This document shows, in pieces, positions 54,546 to 63,910 of a DNA stretch of 64,000 nucleotides. The position numbers and the translations under genes are program-made. The stretch is from Prorocentrum cordatum (lineage: Eukaryota; Sar; Dinophyceae; Prorocentrales; Prorocentraceae). The notes under the pieces are model-generated. The model was not told the DNA's origin. It was given only the letters and a program-made list of their open reading frames with translations, and did no database searches. How positions within the stretch are numbered: the first letter of the stretch is position 1; each line of letters opens with the position of its first letter. The stretch covers positions 946,789 to 1,010,788 of the forward strand of contig CAUYUJ010015693.1 in NCBI GenBank assembly GCA_963575745.1. Reading direction: 5' to 3'.

Positions 54546-55020
54546 TCGGACGTGTGCACCTGTCCGCGGCGGGGTTTGGCAAGGAGCCTCCTGGATCCTC
54601 CTGCGAAAGAGCCGCGCACGAGGCCGAGAAAAAAAAGAGCACAGGGCGTGGGCGTCCGAGCGGCGGGGAGCGGGAGGGGCCCGGGGGAGGGGCACGGGCG
54701 CAGGGCACCCGCAGGCAGGGAGCCATCCGACAGACAGCGAGAGCGTGCCGGGCAGGCGCACACAGGGAGATGGCGCGCGGCACCGTGGGTCACTGCTTGC
54801 TTTCGGTCGCGAGTTGATACAGTGGGGGGCGCGCCTCAAGAAACCATCTACTTTTCGTCGGGGTGCCCTGGGTTTCTTCGCTCCGCGCGATGCGCGGTGA
54901 CTTCCCGCGGCCGTTGAAGGAGCTGCTGCGTTCGGGGTGCTCCGGGTTTCCCCTCAGTTGCACCTCGCGCGCGGGTTTTCAGGGTTGGGTTTCTTGCGAG
55001 GGTTTCTTGCGACCGCGCCC
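54546..55020. other. Upstream spacer with one open frame
   Basis: A 112-codon plus frame (54479-54817) is rich in Gly, Arg and Ala and overlaps the direct repeat. It may belong to the gene at 55170 or be chance. Confidence 0.25.
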
Positions 55021-55169
55021 GCACTGTATGCCATGATGAGCAGCAGACGCCGAAGCATCGCGAAGGTGCTTCGAGCCACAGCTTTCAAGTGGAAACGTTC
55101 GACAGCTGCAGCGATCTCGTGTGCACTCGACGCGAGCTTCGACGGTTCGCCCACGCTGACACTCGAGCC

Positions 55170-55442
55170 ATGTCAGCCCGTGTCCTCTTCCAAAGTAGTG
55201 AACATGTCTTTTCAGGTACGGGTATATTGCCTTGAAATGTGGTCGCAACTGCTCCAGGCACGCAGGTGCTCAGGAAGCTCCAGCCGGGCCGCTATCAGTA
55301 CACCTACTGGTTGTTCGACAACGTCCTCGAAAAGAACCGCTGGTCGAAGGATCACGACTTATTCCTCTCTGAAACAAAGGAGGCCGCACTTGCTGATGTC
55401 ACAAGGACGTGCCTAGCTGTCCGCCACCATGATGCTCAGTAG
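55170..55442 (+). CDS. Two-exon gene, unknown 76-residue protein
   Basis: Exon 1 (55170-55215) encodes MSARVLFQSSEHVFS; exon 2 (55258-55442) encodes TQVLRKLQPGRYQYTYWLFD and then NVLEKNRWSKDHDLFLSETK, ending at TAG. A 42-nt intron with GTACGG at its start and CTCCAG at its end joins them through a split Gly codon. Without splicing the exon 1 frame stops 12 nt after the border. The exon 2 peptide has a balanced, globular composition rich in aromatics. The frame is open upstream to 54918, so exon 1 may begin earlier and the protein may be longer. Family unknown; CDS confidence comes from exon 2. Confidence 0.48.
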
Positions 55443-55884
55443 CACACGGAATGAGAGAGCGTTTGGATGTTGAGTGTTGATTGTTCGACATTGCGACAGT
55501 AGACTCAGCATGTCGGGAGCATCGCAAGCAGAAAAGAAAGGCCACGGACGCCGAGTAGATGCACGGAATCGCTGCTCTCTAGCTCTGCCGGTAGGCCCCT
55601 GCCTCTTGCTGCTGGTTTGAGCACTCGCGGCGGCCGCCGTGGTCCCCCCCCCATGGCAGGAGCGCGCGGCCCTGATCCAGAGGCTCTCCGACGCGTGGCG
55701 GAAGGCCCGCCGGGGCCACGGCGAAGCCCGACCTTCCCTTCTGCCCCGATCTCTCTCTTGGGGGAGGCCCCTCGCCTCCCTCCCCCCCCTGTTGCCCATT
55801 TGTGTGTCTCTCCGCCTCCGCCTTCCCCCCCTCCCCTGGTGCCGGAGCGCACGAAGACCAACGTTGTACAGCCGAGGCCCGCTC

Positions 55885-55987
55885 CTCCTTTTCCTCCTCC
55901 TCCTCCTCCTCCTCCTCCTCCTCCTCCTCCTCCTCCTCCTCCTCCTCCTCCTCCTCCTCCTCCTCCTCCTCCTCCTCCTCCTCCTCG

Positions 55988-56054
<67 letters not shown>

Positions 56055-56055
56055 T
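55885..56055. repeat. TCC array joined to an ATC array
   Basis: About 100 bp of TCC changes at 55985 into about 70 bp of TCA/ATC with no spacer. Confidence 0.95.
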
Positions 56056-57185
56056 CCCCCACGTCCCCCTTCCCTCATCCGCCTCCTCGACTTCTCGCAC
56101 GCGCGCCCGTGCCACGACCACCACATCTTCCTTCCCCGTATTTCCCTCCTCCACCTCACTCTTCGTCCCACCCCTCACGACGCACCCAGATTCTACCTCC
56201 ACGCGGCCGCGATGCCACCCACAACCATCTCGCTCCATGCTCCTGCCGAGGACGCACCCCCACCCACGTGCCCTCTTTCCTGGAGGCCCTGCGCCTGCAG
56301 GCCCATACGCCTCGGACACTCTGCTCCCCAACGCGACCGCAACGACCTCCACAGGCGTGGCCCCTCCGCCTCGCGCGCGCCCCGCGCCCGCCGAGCCAGG
56401 GTGGCCCGTGCCTCCCCGCGGCAGCGGCGGGGTGATGCCCTCACCCCCGCAGGGCGTTGCGAGTTCCCCCTGCCGCGTGTGAGGTTGCTGCGGTGGCGGT
56501 GCCCAACGCCAACGAAGGCCTCTCAGCAAGGAAGCCACCGCCCAGCCGCCGCTGCAGTGCCCAGCGCACCGTTTTCGGACCCTTCGGCAACGGCGACCTC
56601 AGCACGACCTTGCCCTGAGCTCGCCCCCGTGGGCCCGCGGGCGGACGGACCCACCGCGGCGTTGGCTCCCCCCTCTTCCCCCCCTCCCAGGAGGTCTCCC
56701 TCGTCTTCCAGCCTGGAGTCGCCGCAGGCATCCGCAGTCTCCCAAGGCCCCCGGAGCCCCGAGAACGCCCCGATCCTCCACCCTCAAACTCTCCCCAGAA
56801 CTCCGACATCGTATTCGTCACCGCGTGGACCCCGAAAAGTCTGGACGCCTTTCCAGGGACCGACGTTTCATCCCGAGTCATTTCTGCAATGTGCGAGAGC
56901 CCAGAACGGACCCCTGAGGCCAGGAATTGCCAAGAATATCTTCCGTCGCGATTTTTTTGCGATGCAGGCCCCCCTGGCAAACTGCAAGGCGCCCTGGCGA
57001 ACCGCAGGAGAGCGGCCAGGGGTCTGGGGCGGGAGCGCCTTGGCGAACCGCAGGAGGCGGAGCTGCGCGCGCTGGAGCTGGAGCCCTCCAGCACGCCTGG
57101 CATACGCTCCGGCACGCCGAGCCCGGCGCCAGAGGCCGTGGCGGCCAGGACGGGTTTTTGTCGGCCCTTCACTTGGAGCGCTCCT
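56056..57185. other. G/C-rich stretch with open frames, no gene assigned
   Basis: All plus frames and several minus frames stay open for hundreds of codons. Between 56930 and 57110 one plus frame reads GKLQGALANRRRAARGLGRE and EPQEAELRALELEPSS with a repeated ggcgaaccgcaggag word, the most coding-like part. The competing frames prevent a call. Confidence 0.3.
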
Positions 57186-57189
57186 CGCC

Positions 57190-57418
57190 TCCACGGTCCT
57201 CATCCTCCTCATCCTCCTCCTCATCCTCCTCCTTCTCCTTCTCCTCCTCCTCCTCCTCCTCCTTCTCCTCCTCCTCCTCCTCCTCCTCCTCCTCCTTCTC
57301 CCCCGCCTCCTCCTCCTCCTCCTCCTCCTCCTCCTCCTCCTCCTCCTCCTTCTCCTCCTCCTCCTCCTCCTCCTGCTCCTTTGTTTCCTCCTCATTTTCC
57401 TCATCCTTCTCCTTTTCT
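57190..57418. repeat. TCC/TCT array ending in a T-rich stretch
   Basis: About 190 bp of TCC with TTC and ATT interruptions. Its 3' end (tccttctccttttcttc) lies directly against the spliced leader and would serve as a polypyrimidine tract. Confidence 0.9.
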
Positions 57419-57440
57419 TCCGTAGCCATTTTGGCTCAAG
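57419..57440 (+). other. Full-length spliced-leader relic
   Basis: All 22 positions match the dinoflagellate leader (TCCGTAGCCATTTTGGCT followed by CAAG). The next base starts an ATG. An SL RNA gene would have a GT donor here, so this is a leader copied back into the genome from a trans-spliced mRNA. The T/C-rich DNA just upstream could allow new trans-splicing at this site. Confidence 0.88.
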
Positions 57441-57587
57441 ATGCCAAGCTCCCAGCGGAGCCGAATGGATACCGCTAGTCCGCGGTTTGACCCCGATCTT
57501 TCTTGGTCTGTTCGCCCAGGTCTTGATCTGGTCACACCAGCACGTGGCAGGGCTACGTGGCCCCGTGGCCAGCGCATCTGGAACTGA
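57441..57587 (+). CDS. 48-residue frame fused to the spliced-leader relic
   Basis: The ATG abuts the leader with no untranslated base. The product starts MPSSQRSRMDTASPRFDPDL, continues with SWSVRPGLDLVTPARGRATW and ends at TGA. It is polar and without known motifs. A second small plus frame (57637-58068) starts MPDKEDKKAKEDKRGNKDTK, a lysine/glutamate-rich head, and could be the real downstream product of the same retroposed mRNA. No poly-A tail is visible to mark the 3' end. Confidence 0.35.
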   Translation: MPSSQRSRMDTASPRFDPDLSWSVRPGLDLVTPARGRATWPRGQRIWN

Positions 57588-58068
57588 ATGGGGAGGGTAA
57601 ACTGGGCATTTCCAGTTCCTTCCTCAGCCGCTGTAGATGCCCGACAAGGAAGACAAGAAAGCCAAGGAGGACAAGAGGGGAAATAAAGATACTAAAGTTG
57701 TTGCCGCTCCTCGCCGCGCTGGTCGAGGCGGCGAGACCGACTGCCATATGTCGGAGATTTGTGGTGACCCACCCCACCAGCCACACCGCGGCCTGGCAGG
57801 CGATCGGCAAAGCCGCGTGGAGGAGTTGAGGATCTGGACACGCTTGGACAACGTTCAAGGAATGAGAGAGGATCGCGATCACGGTTTCCGGGGGCCCAGA
57901 GTAGTCGAATGGCTCGCGCCCCCTCCCTCCCCCGCCGCCTCGAAGCGTCTCCTGGCCCTCCGCGGGCAGCCTCGGATGCGGGGCCCCGCTAGCCGTCGCA
58001 GGTTTCTCGGGGTCGCCTCGGGCACTTCGGGGCCGCCCACCTCGCCTGCTGAGAAGGCTCGCAGCTGA

Positions 58069-58235
58069 CCGGAACTTCGGGCCCCGATCTTTCAACGGAG
58101 CTCCTCGCCCCCAGCGGGCGCTCAGCGATATGCTGAGCGCTTCTGCCTCGAGGGAAATGTTTTGATTGCGCTCCGCCGCCTGGCCCAAATCCCGGCGCGG
58201 AAACTCCTTCGACGCGCGTGCGACTCGGCCCGCGA
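58069..58235 (+). CDS. Coding-like segment before a GGA array
   Basis: The frame reads QRYAERFCLEGNVLIALRRL followed by AQIPARKLLRRACDSARE and then enters GGA (poly-Glu). G/C third positions and composition support coding. It lies in the frame of the 57637-58068 reading but after its stop. An acceptor such as gggcgctcag (58127) could open it. Family unknown. Confidence 0.28.
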
Positions 58236-58236
58236 G

Positions 58237-58345
58237 GAGGAGGAGGAGGAGGAGGAGGAGGAGGAGGAGGAGGAGAAGGAGGAGGAGGAGGGGGAGGAGA
58301 AGGAGGAGGAGGGGGAGGAGGAAGAGGAGGAGGAGGAGGGCCCGA
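58237..58345. repeat. GGA array
   Basis: About 105 bp of GGA with AAG interruptions. Confidence 0.92.
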
Positions 58346-59088
58346 CGGGATTGTGCATAGCTCTTGGCCGGTCGGACACGGCCCCTCGGATGAAACGGAT
58401 GTCTTTGGGCGCTTGCCGCAGGCGAAGCACCCCCTCTTCACTTCTTTGAATCGCCCGCCGCTTTCTTGGCGGAGAGCAGACAAGCCCGAGGATCCCAAAG
58501 GAACATTGCTCGCACGTTCCGCGGATGAGACCAGGCCCCATCGCTCTTCAGAACGCGCGAAACAAATGTGCGGCTGCAGCGCTTAACTCCCCGCAGTCTG
58601 GCATCTGCCCCAGATCCGCCCGCGCGCGCGCGAAACGGTTGCATAGAAGAGATGTCCTTTTCTGGGGAATCTCGCGGAGTTACACGCGCGGGCGAGGTCG
58701 GGATCGCTCTTAAAAGGCCGCCCCCCTCAGCGCGGCACTCGGCATGACGAATGGTTCCCGGTGCTTTTCGCTTTTGAGTTCTCCCAGGCGTTCCCGAGTG
58801 CGCCCCAGGCTTGGCCGATGATGACGCCGCTCACTCTATCGCTCCCGTCTGAGATGATTAGTGTCATCGCGCCCCTACATCACCCCAATACTTGCCGCTA
58901 CATCGCCCCTACATCAGGGCCCCCACATCGCCCCTACATCAGGCCTGCGCCGATGTTACGGGCGCAGTGGTGCTCACCAGAAAGGGCCTTCGCAGGCTTG
59001 GCGGGATTGTCTGTATCGCCTCGAGGTTCGCCCCCATCGCCCCCTAAGCAAGGAAATGTGAGGTTGCGCCGCTAGTTGGAGCCTCCTC
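58346..59088. other. Spacer with CATCGCCCCTACATCA repeat
   Basis: A 16-18-bp catcgcccctacatca unit repeats five times at 58867-58940. No gene seen. Confidence 0.45.
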
Positions 59089-59089
59089 G

Positions 59090-60173
59090 TCAGATGTCGA
59101 AAGCCAGGCGCGGGAATTCTTGGCTGGCAGCATCCAGGTTCGGCAGGAGATTCACATTGTGCCCGCCTTCGAGTATCTTGGCACGCTCATAGGCCCGTTA
59201 GTCACCACTCAGGAGCAATGGAGCAGGCCGCGGGCTAAACTGCAGCAGCGGGCGAGGCATGCAAGTGACTTGTCAGCTGATATCGCGGCCAATACTGTCT
59301 TCTATCGTAACCGTGCCTTGCCAATGCTCAGCCAAAGCCCAGCTCTTTGAAATGCTTCGGAACCTTGCCAATGAAGAGCGCCATCTGTTTGCTTCTAGTT
59401 ATCCTATCTGGAGCTCCGCCAGTTCGATTCTCATGCGGGTGGGTGGGCGACGGTTGGGAGGCGGGGTGGGTTTGAATTCCCGTCGTGTTGGGTTGTGTAA
59501 CGTTGCCCTGGTGAGGGCTGCCCTTGTTTCGATTCAGCTCTGGGCGCAACACCTTGATCTGATTCGGGAGGCTATCACGGATCACGGGGCTTTCACTTGG
59601 TTGGCTAGGCCGTCTCTCGCACCTCCTTTTTGGCCTTCGTCTCCCATGTGTCACACACACACACACTTCCCAACCGCCGCGAGGGGACTTCCAGGTGACA
59701 GATGGAGCGTTGGATCACCAAGTGGTTTCTGCTTGGTGGGGAGCTGGGCTGGTGGATTGGGGCGGGGCGAGGGAAGCCCTTCGCAAACTGCCTCTCTCGT
59801 GGTCTTTCGCCGTGCTTAAGACATGGCTCGGAGGATGGACGACCTCATCCCGTATGTCGCGCCCAGCGCTGTCACTTGCATCTGGGGATACGTTCGCCGT
59901 GATTCCTTGTCGCAACACCTCTTGGACTGCAGGCCAGCTGAGGCCCTTGCGCGGGCTGCCCTTCCGAGAGTTGTCCTTGTGAATGTTTGGTTTCGTTTCA
60001 GGATTCGGTCCCAGGCGAACGGAGAATACAGCTTCAGTATTGTAATTCCGTATTTACATGCACATCACCTCGCCTCGCAATTCGGAAGCGCGCGTGTTCG
60101 GCCGTCAACTGTCCGATCGACGCTTCGTCTTCCTCTCATTGGAGCCTACACGTTCACTTGGGCTCGGCGGTAG
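59090..60173 (+). pseudogene. Broken 3' part of a LINE-type reverse-transcriptase gene
   Basis: Three frames carry pieces in order. Frame 2 (59120-59350) reads VPAFEYLGTLIGPLVTTQEQ W..PRAKLQQRARHAS, resembling the YLG stretch after the catalytic core of LINE reverse transcriptases. Frame 3 (from 59342) continues LFEMLRNLANEERHLFASSY. Frame 1 (about 59770-59865) reads LSWSFAVLKTWLGGWTTSSR, and frame 3 resumes with CIWGYVRRDSLSQHLLDC, the Cys/His cluster near LINE C-termini, here with Tyr where a second Cys is usual. At least two frameshifts separate them. The palm (YxDD) and endonuclease regions are absent. It is an inactive fragment; no neighbour helps define its 5' end. Confidence 0.6.
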
Positions 60174-60211
60174 GCTGGCCACTCGTGGATGAGACCTTGT
60201 GGGCACGCTCG

Positions 60212-60465
60212 ACCTCGACCTCCTCGTCCTCGTCCTCCTCGTCCTCCTCGTCCTCCACGTCCTCCTCGTCCTCGTCCTCCTCCTCGTCCTCCTCCTCCTC
60301 GTCCTCGTCCTCCTCCTCCTCCTCCTCCTCCTCCTCCATTCTCCTCCCCTGCCCCTCGTCCTCCTATTGATCGTCCTCCGCTTCCTCTCTCTCTCTCTCT
60401 CTTTCTCTCTCTCCTCTCATCCTCCCTCCTATCCCTCGTCCTCCTCCTCACCCCAGTTATCCTAT
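60212..60465. repeat. TCC/GTC and CT arrays
   Basis: cctcgtcctcctcgtcctcc to 60340, then a TCTCTC run at 60388-60415. Confidence 0.92.
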
Positions 60466-60491
60466 TCTCAGGAGGGAGAAAAAAAAACACA

Positions 60492-60640
60492 GACACAATG
60501 AATCGTCGATTTCCAAGAAAGATGGGCAAATATGGGAAGTGGGGGGGAGACAAAAACCCAGAACATATGAGAAAATATGGGGAATCCTGTTATTTGTATG
60601 TATTTATTTGTGTGTCCCTGGGCCCCTTCATATTCGTCGT
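60492..60640. repeat. GAAAGATGGGCAAATATGG repeat, fourth copy
   Basis: Diverged copy of the 53490-54060 family (cacaatgaatcgtcgatttc, tatttatttgtgtgtccctg), again next to trinucleotide DNA. Confidence 0.7.
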
Positions 60641-60734
60641 CCTCCATCCCTACTCCTTAGTGATATGAGCTCCTACTCTGCCGCCTAGCCGGCCGATAAC
60701 AACCATCGGGGGGGGCGTCATATTTGTATTGTTC

Positions 60735-62165
60735 CCGCGACGGACCCAACTACATGCAGGCGTGAGGACCGCAAAGCAGGTGGAACGAAGGAATCGGAAT
60801 TCTTAATGGGACCAAGAAGCGTGTGAGGGGTCTGAAGACATGGGGACGTGTCGCCGTGCGGGCGCTGGCACTGGCGCCGTTGGTGGAGCCCCCTTTATGA
60901 CCTATGGGGCCACGAATCGTGTGAGGGGTGTGCCGAAATGGGGCGGGGCCGCCATGTGAACCCTGCCACTGGGGCCTTCGGTAGATCTCCCTGTGTACCC
61001 ACGAAACGTGCGTGCAGAAGTGAAGCCGGCGCCGCCATGTGAACCCTGCCGCCGAGGCCTTCAGAGGATCTCCTTACTGGGCCACCACATGTGTGAGAGG
61101 TGTGCCGAAATGGAGGCGGGGCCGCCACGCGAACCCTGGCAATGGGGCGTTTGGTGGAGGTCCCGATGGGGCCACGAAACGTGTGATAGGCTTACCGAAA
61201 TAAGGCAGGGTCGCCATGCGAATACTGACATTTGGGCCTTGGCCCGAGCTCCCGATCGGGCCACGAAACGTTGAGGGTGTGCCGAAATAGAGGCGGGGCC
61301 AGCATGCGAACCCTGGCATGTGGGTCTTAGTTGGAGCTCCCGATGGGGCCACCAAACGTGAGAGGGGTGCGCCGAAATGAGGCGGGGCCGCCATGCGAAC
61401 ACTGGCATCTGGGCCAAAGTTGGGGCTCCCCATGGGGCCACGAAACGTGTCAGGGGTGTGCCGAACTGAGGCGGGGCCGCCATGCGAGCATTGGCATGTG
61501 GGCCTTAGCTGGAGCTCCCCATGGGGCCACGAAACGTGTGAGGACTGCACCGAAATTGTGCGAGGCCGCCATGCGAACCCAAGCTGGCATTGGAGCATTC
61601 GGTGGAGCTCCCCATGAGGCAACGGAACGTGTGGGGGTGTACCGAAATGAGGCGGGGCCACCATGCGGACCCTGCCGCTGGGGCCTTCGGTGGAGGTCCT
61701 TTATGGAGCCACGAAACGTGTGAGGGGTGTGCCGGCATGAAGCAAGGCCGCATTGCTAACCCTGGCATGTGTGCGTTAGTTGGGGCTCCCTATGGGGCCA
61801 CGAAGCGTGCGAGGGGTTACCGAAATGAGGCGGGGTCGCCAGGTGAACACTGGTATCTGGGTCTTAGCTGGAGCTCCACATGGGGCCACCAAACAGTTGA
61901 GGGCAGTACCGAAATGAGGCGGGGCCGCCATGCGAACACTGGCATCTGGGCCTTAGGTGGAGCGCACTGTGGGGCCACGAAGCGTGTGAGGGGTGTGCCG
62001 AAATGAAGCGGGGCCGCCATGCGAACCCTGGCATGTGGGGCCTCAGGCAGAGCTCCCTATGAGGCTACGAAGCGTCTGAGGGGTGTGCCGAAACTAAGCG
62101 GGGCCGCCATGCGAACCCTGGCATTTGGGCCTTAGTCGGGGCTCCCTATGGGGTCACGAAGCGCG
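60735..62165. repeat. Minisatellite B, second block
   Basis: The lead (gacccaactacatgcaggcg, accgcaaagcaggtgg) is followed by about 14 units of 85-100 bp containing ggggccacgaaacgtgtgag, gtgccgaaatgaggcggggc and cgccatgcgaaccctggcat. More diverged than the block at 34.6 kb. Confidence 0.88.
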
Positions 62166-62235
62166 ATGAAATGGGCATGCAGGATGAGGCGGGCAGAGGC
62201 AAGGAAAGGTACAAGGGAGGACGGGGAGGAGAAAG

Positions 62236-62385
62236 GAGTGAGTGAGTGAGTGAGTGAGTGAGTGAGTGAGTGAGTGAGTGAGTGAGTGAGTGAGTGAGTG
62301 AGTGAGTGAGTGAGTGAGTGAGAGACGCGGGGCGCTGCTGATTCAAAACGAGGACCCAATACCACAGGACGGTTGGGAAATTATG
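62236..62385. repeat. GTGA array and hairpin module, copy 4
   Basis: A pure gtgagtgagtga run of about 85 bp, then gcgctgctgattcaaaacga, cccaataccacaggacggtt. Here the simple repeat is a tetranucleotide but the order is unchanged. Confidence 0.9.
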
Positions 62386-62387
62386 TG

Positions 62388-62840
62388 GGTGAAGGACCCA
62401 ACCATGTGCGGGTGCGAGTACCGCAAGGCAGGTGGGACACAAGAGGGGCAGGTCCCAAAGGGGAAACAAAACGTGTGAGGGGTGTGCCGAAACCGGCGCG
62501 GGGCCGCCATGCGGACCCTGCCCTTTCTGGGCATTCGGTGGAGCCCCCTTCTGGGGCCACGAAGCGTGTGAGGGGCGTGCCGAAATGGGTGCGAGGCCGC
62601 CATGCGGACCCTGCCGCTGGGGCCTTCGGTGGAGCCCCCTTCTGGGGCCACGAAGCGTGTGAGGGGCGTGCCGAAATGGGTGCGAGGCCGCCATGCGGAC
62701 CCTGCCGCTGGGGCCTTCGGTGGAGCCCCCTTCTGGGGCCACGAGGCGTGTGAGGGGCGTGCCGACTCTGGTGCGGGGCCGCCATGCGGACCCTGCCGCA
62801 AAACGAGGACCCGACACCACAGGATGGCTGGGGAAGGCAG
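62388..62840. repeat. Minisatellite B, third block, and hairpin module copy 5
   Basis: Lead acccaaccatgtgcgggtgc, three nearly identical units of about 90 bp (ttctggggccacgaagcgtg at about 62550, 62640, 62730), then aaaacgaggacccgacacca, caggatggctgggg. Confidence 0.88.
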
Positions 62841-62844
62841 TGGG

Positions 62845-62965
62845 AGGAGGAGAGAGGAGGAGGAGGAGGAGGCGGAGAGGAGGAGGAGGAGGAGGGATGG
62901 GGAGGAGGGGAGGGGAGGAGGAGGAGGAGGAGGAGGAGGAGGAGGAGGAGGAGGAGGAGGAGTGG
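62845..62965. repeat. GGA array
   Basis: About 120 bp of GGA, here 3' of the hairpin module and not 5' of it. Confidence 0.92.
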
Positions 62966-63059
62966 GAGGTGGGGAAGTGCTAAGTTCTGCTTTCGACACG
63001 GACGTTCCGTCGGCCACGTCGCAGAATGCGCGCTGCGGGAGCGGGACGGGGCGCACATC

Positions 63060-63620
63060 CCCCGCGCGAAAGGTCTAAACTGTCCCTCTCGCCTCGGCGC
63101 CGCCGCTCCTTTGTTCCGGGAGGTTGGCTCCCGCTCGGGCGCGGAGCACCCCTTTCGCACGCCAGACTGCTGGCGCGCGAGCGGGCGAAAGTGTCGCGTT
63201 CGCTTCGACCGCGCAGATGGTTCTTGAAAGTTGCACTCCCGCCTTAGGGCGGCGCGTGCGTCTCGCTCGCCAAGTTTCGGGGCCCCGTGCGAGCTGGCGA
63301 CGTTGCGCCATCGCCCTGGCTGCGCACACAGTTCGTTTGGAAGTGGCGTTCCCGCGCGGGCGCGGCGCATGCTTCGTTCGCCGAGTCGCGTGGCAGCGGC
63401 GGCGGGGCCGCGCGAGAGCGGGCGAAGTGCGATCCTCGCCCAAGCGGTGGGCAGAGTGGCAGTGCTGTGTGGGCGCCGCGCATGCCCCGTCTTCACCGCG
63501 CTCATCGGAAGTGCTGCCGGTCCCGCCCTGGCGCCACACGCGTATGTAAGCTTCCCGTCGCCAGGTTGTCGGAAGCGGGACCTCGCGCGAGCGCCGTCCG
63601 TTCGCAAGGGGGGGGAATGA
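63060..63620. repeat. Diverged minisatellite of about 110-120 bp
   Basis: Units share a ggttggctcccgc or gttgcactcccgc start, ggcgcggcgc and a gcgagcgggcgaaagtg end (about 63115, 63220, 63330, 63440). All frames are open because of composition. Confidence 0.6.
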
Positions 63621-63688
63621 CGTTCCAGTCCCACGACCAGGTTGTGCCACAGTCGGCTCTAGTGTCGCGGGAGAGGGGGTGAAAACAG

Positions 63689-63910
63689 GCGGGGCATTCT
63701 GGTTCCTTCGACTTGGCTGATTTGACCTCCCCCATCCTCCTGCTCCTCGGTGTTGCCGTGTTCGTCCTCGTCCTCGTCCTGCCCGTTTTGTTGCATCACC
63801 TCCGTATTACACCCAGCTCGCGCAGGGCTCTCAACGGAAAGCAAGTGCAAGAGAGACGAGCGAGGAGCGATAGTAGCGAAACAGCCAGACAGGAGTTGAG
63901 GTCATGGTGA
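63689..63910 (+). CDS. Terminal exon with one membrane segment, unknown
   Basis: After a gaaaacag acceptor (63681-63688) the frame reads LADLTSPILLLLGVAVFVLV and LVLPVLLHHL, a single hydrophobic stretch of about 25 residues, then a basic, polar tail containing RRALNGKQVQERRARSDSSE, and stops at TGA (63908-63910). There is no ATG, so an upstream exon is needed. Part of the hydrophobic run comes from a gtcctc repeat, which weakens the call; the tail is not repetitive. Family unknown. Confidence 0.35.
   Translation, partial: AGHSGSFDLADLTSPILLLLGVAVFVLVLVLPVLLHHLRITPSSRRALNGKQVQERRARSDSSETARQELRSW

Noticed and set aside
57419-57440. SL RNA gene
   Set aside because: The leader is followed by ATG and not a GT donor, and no downstream Sm-site-like U-rich segment or T run at the expected distance is seen.
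55639-57600. 653-codon frame
   Set aside because: It crosses two TCC arrays and an ATC array (poly-Leu, poly-Ile) and has equally long competitors on both strands.
59328-59666. Minus frame of 112 codons inside the LINE remnant
   Set aside because: It is antisense to the ordered reverse-transcriptase pieces and carries no motif.
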